Of a stretch of DNA of 16,264 nucleotides, positions 10,208 through 16,264 are shown one piece after another. The translations under genes were made by a program, and so were the position numbers. Source of the stretch: Karstenula rhodostoma CBS 690.94 (lineage: Eukaryota > Ascomycota > Dothideomycetes > Pleosporales > Didymosphaeriaceae). The first letter of the stretch is position 1; each line of letters starts with the position of its first letter. Below the pieces are notes generated by a model. That model did not search any database and was not told the DNA's origin. It saw only the letters and a list, made by a program, of their open reading frames with translations. The stretch covers positions 3,017,923 to 3,034,186 of the forward strand of contig MU001492.1 in NCBI GenBank assembly GCA_010093485.1, written 5' to 3'.

Positions 10208-12479
10208 TAATATTAAATAGATAATATAGATATTATAAATATTTATATAATATATTATTTCTAGATTTCTAAATAAATTTTCTATATAATTATTTAATTA
10301 ATTACTAGTTATATTAATATCTTTTACTAGAATAAATAGAAAGTTATAAATAGGGTAGTTAAATAATAAATATAATTCTAGAGTAGATAGGTAAAAGTAT
10401 AAGAAAATATATTAAATAAAAAAAAACTATTTATTTATAAAATTAAAATTTAAAGCTATTATATATATACTATATTCTCTAGTTAATAATTATCCTCCTT
10501 ATAAGTAAAAACCTATAAAAGAGATAATCTAAACTAATAAATAACTAGAAAACTATTTAGTATACTCTATTTTATAGTTTACTATTATTAAATTTCTTTA
10601 TTCTACTAGTAGATACTAGTATTATATAAATTAATATTTTTATTTATAATATTTTTAAATATTTTTATTAATTCTATTTAGTACTCTAGTTATATCTCTA
10701 AAAATAATATATTATTAATAAATATATATATATAATACTTTTCTTTTATTTAATCTTAATAATAAACTTTAGTAAAGAGTTACTTAAACTTTTAGATACT
10801 ATAATTTAACTCCTAGAAAATAATATAATTAGTAGACTATAGATTTAACTCTATATTACCTATTTTTAATATTAATATTATAATTTAAGAATTATTAAAT
10901 TTATCTTTTTAGAAAAAATCTAGAATAAAATTATACTTCTTCTTTATTACTATAGAAATATAAATATAAATATTATTTCTTTTAAACTCTTTAAATATAA
11001 GGGTATTAACTACTTTAGTAATATTTAATTATAAAGTTTTTATAATAACCTTATTAGACTTTCTATTTTAATACTTTATTTTTATAATTTTATATAAAAG
11101 TTTTTTTTCTATTAATTATTTTATATTATTCTTTATATTATATATCTCTAGTAGCTTTCTCTATATATTAGAATTATATAAAAAAGTTAAAAATTTAAGT
11201 AAATTATAGCTTTTAATAAACTCGCTAGATTTTTTTTATTTATTCTTTTTATTTTATTATTAATATACTAACTATATTATACTTACTATATTTATAATAA
11301 TAATATAGTTATATATACTAGTTTACTTATTTTTTATAAACTTAATTCTAAATTTATTTTTATTATACTTTATATAATCTTTTTTATACTTATATTTAAC
11401 CTTAGTATTTAGTATATTTTCCCCCTTTATAATCTAGTATCTTTTATCTTTATTTAGCCTTATAAAATTTTTTTATAAATTAACTTTATTTTTATATTAA
11501 TAATAGGCTTACTATTATACTAAAGAATATTAAAAAACTATATAGTTATAAAAAGTAATATAATAAATATTATTATTTCTATAATTATTTTATAATAGTC
11601 TAATTACTATAGTTTATTATATTCTATACTTATATTACTAACTATTTTTATAATTAATTTTTCTAATATATTAAATATCTTTACTCTAAATATAAAATTT
11701 AGCTATTAAAAAATTTAATATATATTTTTTATACTTATTTACTTAGGCTAATAGAGTTCTAAAGTATAGAAAATATAATATTTAATCTAGTTAAAATAAA
11801 TTAGTATACTAGATATATTCTATATAATTAGATAGATATTATATATAGTATAAAAGAAATTATAAGTAAAGTTAAAAATTATTTATTATTAAATACTATT
11901 TATACCCTTATAGAACTTATTCTATATTAAAGACTTAATTATAAAGAATTATATATTATATAAATAGACTTTTAAATAATTAGTATTTAGGGCTAGAATT
12001 CTATTATTAGGTTTTATCTTAACCCTTTTAATCTAGATTAATAAGCTAAACTTAACCTAAATATTTATAAAATAGTCTAGTATAGTTAGAATAATAAAAT
12101 TAAAAACTATAACTAGTATATAGCTACTAGTAGATTTAATTTTTATAATTTTAATTTTTATAGATTCTAAAATAATATTTAACTATACTATTCTATATTA
12201 AATTTTAAATATATTTATTTATATATAATTCTCCTTTAGAATAATTCTATATAAGTAAAGCTATTTTTAAATATAATACTAAATATATATATTAATCTTT
12301 TTAATATTAAAAAAACTATACTAGTTTTATTTATTAAATACTTATATACCCTTTATATTTAACTTAAAAATAAATCTAAGTTTAGAATAGCTCTTAAAAA
12401 ACTAACTATTTTTAAAAAGTATTTAAATATTATATTTAAAACTATTAAGAGTATTATATAGAGTAATAATTAATATATT
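10208..12479. other. AT-rich stretch without recognisable features
   Basis: I sampled both strands here. The reverse strand has some purine-rich, Lys-rich looking runs (for example 11340-11520), but no motif order that identifies a protein family. One CpG survives at 11223-11224. The reverse frame of the next feature may continue leftwards to about 12300 with rising stop density. Confidence 0.45.
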
Positions 12480-13860
12480 ATTAATTTTAAAAATTTTATT
12501 TAAATATATAGTTTTATAGTTATATAGTATATACTAGTAGATAATTAGTAATAAGTCTTATAAGGGGTAAATAGATTTATTAAATATATTTAGTATTAAA
12601 TACTATAAAAAATCCCTATAGATCTAATACTATATAACTATAGTATAGTTAACCTTATAGTACTTTATAATAACTATTTTAAATATAAATTTAATAGTTT
12701 TATTTATATCTAGTTTATTATTATAGATACTATTACCTATTATTATATATTCTAACTAGAAAATCTCTATAATAAAGAAAATTTAATAGAATTTAATTCT
12801 AATACTTTTTATTAGTCTAAAGTATTTAAAGGAGATACTATTAGTTTATTTTAGTTTATTTCTATTAAATTAATAAAGTATTTATAATCTTTATTATACT
12901 ATTTTTAAATAAATCCTTATATATTTTTTAACTAGTATAAACTCCTTAAATATTTAAAAAACTAGAAATATACTATTATAATTATTATAATTATTATTCT
13001 TAAATTTAATTATTTTATTTTTATTAATACTATTATATAGTACTATCTAGCCCTTATAATTACTATTAGAATTTTTAAATAAATACTCCTTATTTTTTAT
13101 ATTATAGACTAAGTAGAAGTTTTTTTTTTTATAATATAAAGTATACTAGACTAGAGGGGTATTACTATTAATCTCGAACTTACTATTAATTAAAATAGCC
13201 TTTTCCTTACTTAAGTTAAAATTCTAGATATCTAGTTCTCTAAAGTTAATATTTTTTTTAAATCTAAAAAATCTATAACTATTATAGAAATTATAAATAA
13301 ACTAGATTAAATTATAATTATTAAAAAGGTTTTTATTCTAGTTATTTTTCTTAGTATTAGTTATAACTATATTAAAATTACTATAAATATATAAAAAAGA
13401 AAAGTACTTATTATTACTAATTAAAAATTTATTAATAATATTATTAATAGGATTTTTATTATTTATATTATCTAGATTATTATATATTTTATTAGAGTTA
13501 CTACTATTATTACCTATAAGGTTACTAGATAATATAGTAATAATACCTATATATATAATATTTTTAACTACTTAGCTATAAATAGGACTAGAACTATATT
13601 ATAATATATTAGTATTACTATTTAGACTAACCTAATTCTTATTAAAAATATAGCTATTTAAATTTTAATTATTTATACTATCTAAAATAATATATATTTT
13701 ATTAAAGTTATTACTATTATTATCTATAAGATTATTAAATAATATAATAAAACTATTTATAAATATATTATTTATAACTAAGCTATTTTTTATATAATAA
13801 GTAAAAAACTCTATTTTATTTATTCTATAGTTTTTAGTAATTAGATAACTAGTTTTTAAA
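12480..13860 (-). pseudogene. Reverse-strand coding-like relic of unknown family
   Basis: Reading the reverse strand from about 13860 down to 12480, one frame has only about 22 stops in about 460 codons, roughly half of what I would expect here, and all are TAA or TAG as RIP would make. Its first third is rich in N, S and T and contains a duplicated 70-codon block. The later two thirds are rich in K, L, F, Y and I. A segment near 12560-12650 has several positions that could be original H, Q and R, but I recognise no motif set. It could be a host gene copy or a mobile-element protein. The evidence is frame openness plus the in-register duplication only. Confidence 0.35.
13411..13800. repeat. 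210-bp direct duplication (two copies)
   Basis: Sequence at about 13411-13590 recurs at about 13621-13800 with a constant offset of 210 bp. Over the best 70 bp (13471-13540 against 13681-13750) I count about 10 mismatches, eight of them C/T or G/A transitions. The offset is 70 codons exactly, and both copies are in the same reverse-strand frame, so this may be a protein-level repeat of an N/S-rich segment. Differences between copies are mostly of the kind RIP makes. Confidence 0.85.
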
Positions 13861-14413
13861 TTTACTTAATAGTATTTATAAAATAAAAATAATAGTATAT
13901 TTCTATTCTACTTTATTTTTACTTTTATTACTATACTAATTTTATTACTTTCTAGTAACTTTAGAAATAGAATAGTAAATATAGTAGTTTTACTAAAATT
14001 AAAATCTAAAAACTTTTAAATTATAATATTAAAAGTTATATAAGTTTAAATAGAAATATTTTTTTTTTTTATTTTTTATATATAAATATAATAATCTTAT
14101 ATAGTTTTAAATAGTATATTAGCTTTTTTTACTAATAATACCTACTATACCCTATTAGTATTACTAATCTAAAATATATTAATAATATTAAATTTAATTA
14201 ATTTATTTAATATTTTATATTATATAAAGTTAAGTATAAGCTTAGTTTACTATAGTTAAATATAAGATAAAGAGTATATTTTAGTCTAAATAAAAATTTT
14301 ATATAAACTATAATATATATTATTAATTAATTTATTAATTAATTTTTTAATTAAAATTACTATTTATTTAGATTTATTCTTCTAGACTAATACTTATATA
14401 ATAGATAACTCTT
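13861..14413. other. AT-rich stretch without recognisable features
   Basis: No gene or RNA was recognised. A self-complementary TTAATTAA-rich patch lies near 14320-14355. Confidence 0.5.
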
Positions 14414-14467
14414 ACTTAATAAATAATTTAGACTTAATAAATAATTTAAACTTAACTATTAAAGTAG
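14414..14467. repeat. 18-bp tandem repeat, about three units
   Basis: The unit ACTTAATAAATAATTTAG occupies 14414-14431, recurs with one change at 14432-14449, and a decayed third unit starts at 14450. The 18-bp period equals six codons, so it could be a remnant of a repetitive peptide, but simple slippage explains it equally well. Confidence 0.85.
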
Positions 14468-15096
14468 TCTTCTTTACTATAAATTTAGACTTATTATATT
14501 AGTTTAATATTATATAAAAAATATATATTTTTTATATATTATTAAAAATTTTTTAAATATTTAATATAGAGATTTTCTATAATATTAGAATAGTATAAGT
14601 ATTTTAAAAAGAGAACTTATAACTTTTATATTATATATTAGTAGAGTTTATTATAAAGTAATACTCCCTTAACTATTCTTTAATACCCTTAAACTAGTTA
14701 GTAGTAAGGCTAAATATAGTTTTATAATTAATATCCTTAAATTTTATAAATTTAGAATAAATAGTAAATTAGGTCTAGTTAAATAGTATTATAGATAATA
14801 TTATAGAAACTTAGTATATTTTAACTTTATAAGACTAAAAAGAATAGTTAATAATAAATAATAGATTATAAAATTAGATTTATTAGTATATTTTTATATT
14901 AATTAGTATAGATAATTAAAAAAATAAATAATTTAATATAGTATTAGTACTAAGTCGCGTTATATTCTCTATTACTAGAATAAAAATAAATAGTAAAAAA
15001 ATATTTAAAAATAAAATAATTAAAGAAATAAAGTTATTTTACTATAGATTAATATTTAAAGTATAGTAGTTAAATTATAAATTAATTTTTTATAAA
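14468..15096. other. AT-rich stretch with two surviving CpG
   Basis: No gene was recognised. TCGCG at 14955-14959 holds two adjacent CpG, the densest GC dinucleotide site in the window, with no obvious structure around it. Confidence 0.5.
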
Positions 15097-15100
15097 TCTA

Positions 15101-15408
15101 TACTAGTTTATACTAATAAATAAAGTATAGGAATTTTTATATTATATTAAATTATTATAGTAAGCTTTTTATTACCTTAGTAAAGAAGATATAAATATAT
15201 ACTTAATAGTAAAAAATAGGATAAAATAATATTAATTAGTCTAAATATATAGTATAATAAGCCGATTTTATTTAAAACTATATAAGCCTATATTAATAGG
15301 TAGAGTATAGAATCTTTATATTATATTAAGCTATTATATTAAACTATTATATTAAAATTACTATTATATAGAGGAAGGAAATTAGTAAATATATATTTAA
15401 GAATAGGG
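15101..15408. repeat. Two-copy direct repeat of ~120 bp, offset ~180 bp
   Basis: The segment 15101-15220 resembles 15281-15408. In the best 50 bp nearly all differences are C/T or G/A, and they include an AAATAAAG block that reads GGTAGAG-like in the second copy. The second copy also contains a perfect 13-bp tandem duplication (CTATTATATTAAA at 15331-15343 and 15344-15356), which accounts for much of the length difference. The second copy keeps more G and C, so it looks less mutated. Confidence 0.75.
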
Positions 15409-15430
15409 AATTAATTATATTTAAATAAAT

Positions 15431-15481
15431 TATATTACTCTATATTAAAATATAGAATATATATTTTATATAGAGTATATT
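15431..15481. repeat. Imperfect hairpin with ~22-bp arms
   Basis: The arm 15431-15453 pairs with 15461-15481 across a loop of about 7 nt, with one unpaired base and a minor mismatch. The arms include a CTCTATA / TATAGAG match, so it is not merely alternating TA. No T-run that would make it a terminator of known type follows. Its role is unknown. Confidence 0.65.
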
Positions 15482-15611
15482 AATATAATATAAAAAAAAA
15501 ATATAAAGAGAACTATTTAAAAATATAAAATTATATATTTAAATATAACTAACTAGTTAATACTATAATATAAAGTAAGAGTAGAAAATATATTAAAAAT
15601 ATTTTTTTAAA

Positions 15612-15775
15612 TCTAAATAGTTAGTATATAATAGATAATATTAATTCGAGATATTATACTAGATTACTCTATTATAAAATAGAAGAGAGTAAAGAAAAAT
15701 TATAGAAACTATTTTAGGCCTAGCCAGTTAATATATAATAGAGAGTATTAATTATAAATAATTTACTAAATTACT
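15612..15775. repeat. 107-bp-offset direct repeat
   Basis: The segment 15619-15668 matches 15726-15775 at 42 of 50 positions, offset 107 bp, and the match extends a few bases upstream (15612 and 15719). Where copy 1 has TCTAAATAG, copy 2 has CCTAGCCAG, which are differences of mostly C/T and G/A type. Copy 2 there keeps the only CpA of the window. In turn copy 1 keeps a CpG (15647-15648) where copy 2 has AT. Confidence 0.82.
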
Positions 15776-16152
15776 AAATAATATAACTAAAAGTCGAGCT
15801 ATTAAAATAATATAATTACTAAAAAGAATATATTTATATTAGTTATATAATTAGGGTATTTATAGTTTCTATTTATTTATATTAACTATAAACTTTTTAT
15901 TTATAATTAAAATATTTAAATAGTTTTCTTTTTCTTTTATTCTTTTTTTTAATTCTATAAATAGTCTTTTTAATTTTAATATCTTTTTTTTACTTTTAGA
16001 TTTTATATTAGACTAGTATAGTAAGTTTTTATAATTATACTCTATAAATATATATCTATCTATTTTATAAATTACTAAAGATATATTTTTTATATATAAA
16101 AATACTCTAATAAACTATTAACTACTATATAATTATTACTAAGTATATTAGA

Positions 16153-16181
16153 TTATAGAATATATACTATATATTCTATAA
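16153..16181. repeat. Perfect 12-bp-arm hairpin
   Basis: TTATAGAATATA (16153-16164) is followed after the 5-nt loop TACTA by its exact reverse complement TATATTCTATAA (16170-16181). The AGAAT/ATTCT core raises it above background TA self-complementarity. Confidence 0.8.
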
Positions 16182-16214
16182 AAAGTAATATATATATAAA
16201 GTAGTAATACCTAA

Positions 16215-16253
16215 TATCCTATTAACTAATATCTAGTATTCTATTAACTAATA
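16215..16253 (+). repeat. Two 17-bp direct units, period 22
   Basis: TATCCTATTAACTAATA at 16215-16231 recurs as TATTCTATTAACTAATA at 16237-16253, differing by a single C/T. It lies against the right edge of the window, so a longer array may continue outside. Confidence 0.85.
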
Positions 16254-16264
16254 CTAATTATTCT

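Larger units (their letters stand above)
1..16264. other. RIP-saturated AT-rich heterochromatic block
   Basis: The whole window is built almost only from A/T with C confined to CpT and CpC contexts and G confined to ApG and GpG. I found no TpG, one CpA (15725-15726) and about nine CpG (7017, 10127, 11223, 13175, 14956, 14958, 15263, 15647, 15795), while ApC and GpT are abundant. Loss of CpA/TpG with gain of TpA is the known product of repeat-induced point mutation in Pezizomycotina. The saturation means ATG, TGG, TGC/TGT and TGA are absent on both strands, so stop codons are only TAA and TAG and no ATG-initiated gene can exist. Diverged repeat pairs in the window differ mainly by C/T and G/A transitions, which agrees with RIP. 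The biological setting (subtelomere, centromere or dispersed repeat island) is inference. Confidence 0.93.

Noticed and set aside
15841..15870. A TTAGGG string as a telomere repeat
   Set aside because: It occurs only as an isolated ATTAGGG-like hexamer with no tandem array.
1..16264. Mitochondrial DNA or an AT-rich bacterial or protist genome
   Set aside because: Simple AT bias would not remove TpG and CpA while leaving ApC, GpT, CpT and ApG common. No rRNA, tRNA or respiratory genes were seen either.

Overview
This 16.3 kb window is extremely AT-rich; hand counts of sample lines give roughly 83-93 % A+T. It has one dominant property: CpA/TpG is essentially gone. Reading through by eye I found no TpG and a single CpA (15725-15726), while ApC and GpT are everywhere. 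CpG is also nearly gone, with about nine left. This is the end-point signature of repeat-induced point mutation (RIP, C-to-T at CpA on both strands), a process of filamentous ascomycetes (Pezizomycotina). I therefore read the window as RIP-degraded repeat or heterochromatic DNA of such a fungus: a subtelomere, centromere or AT-isochore. With no TpG there is no ATG, TGG or TGA on either strand, so no intact ATG-initiated gene exists here.

The main result is that one relic can still be recognised if the C-to-T and G-to-A changes are allowed for. From about 5642 to 6739 on the + strand, a single reading frame with no indel (about 365 codons) carries the ordered landmarks of a RecQ-family (SF2) DNA helicase: glutamine Q-motif, Walker A region, motif Ia, P-E, D-E-C-H, the RecQ-specific R-x-x-T-x-R-x-N-L-x-Y, motif IV, Y-H-x-x-M-T, motif V (A-T-N-A-F...G-x-D...V-I-H), motif VI (Q-x-S-G-R) and a C...C...C-x-x-C zinc site. 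Its layout looks like the telomere-linked (TLH-type) RecQ helicases of fungi. Those are multicopy, which would explain why it was RIP-mutated. Flanking frames (4081-5641, 6740-7440) may be its terminal regions.

Layout: 1-3060, AT desert with one TTA microsatellite. 3060-4070, a weakly coding-like + frame ending in a 111-nt all-purine tract. 4081-7440, the helicase relic and its flanks. 7440-8920, nothing recognisable. 8925-10207, two arrays of a ~50-bp tandem repeat facing each other as an inverted repeat. 10210-12480, nothing recognisable. 12480-13860, a reverse-strand frame with reduced stop density that contains an in-register 210-bp (70-codon) duplication. 14400 to the end, several short tandem and direct repeats, two clear hairpins, and most of the surviving CpG and the only CpA.

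No rRNA, tRNA, CRISPR, telomeric TTAGGG array or intact gene was seen. Identities outside the helicase core are not established.
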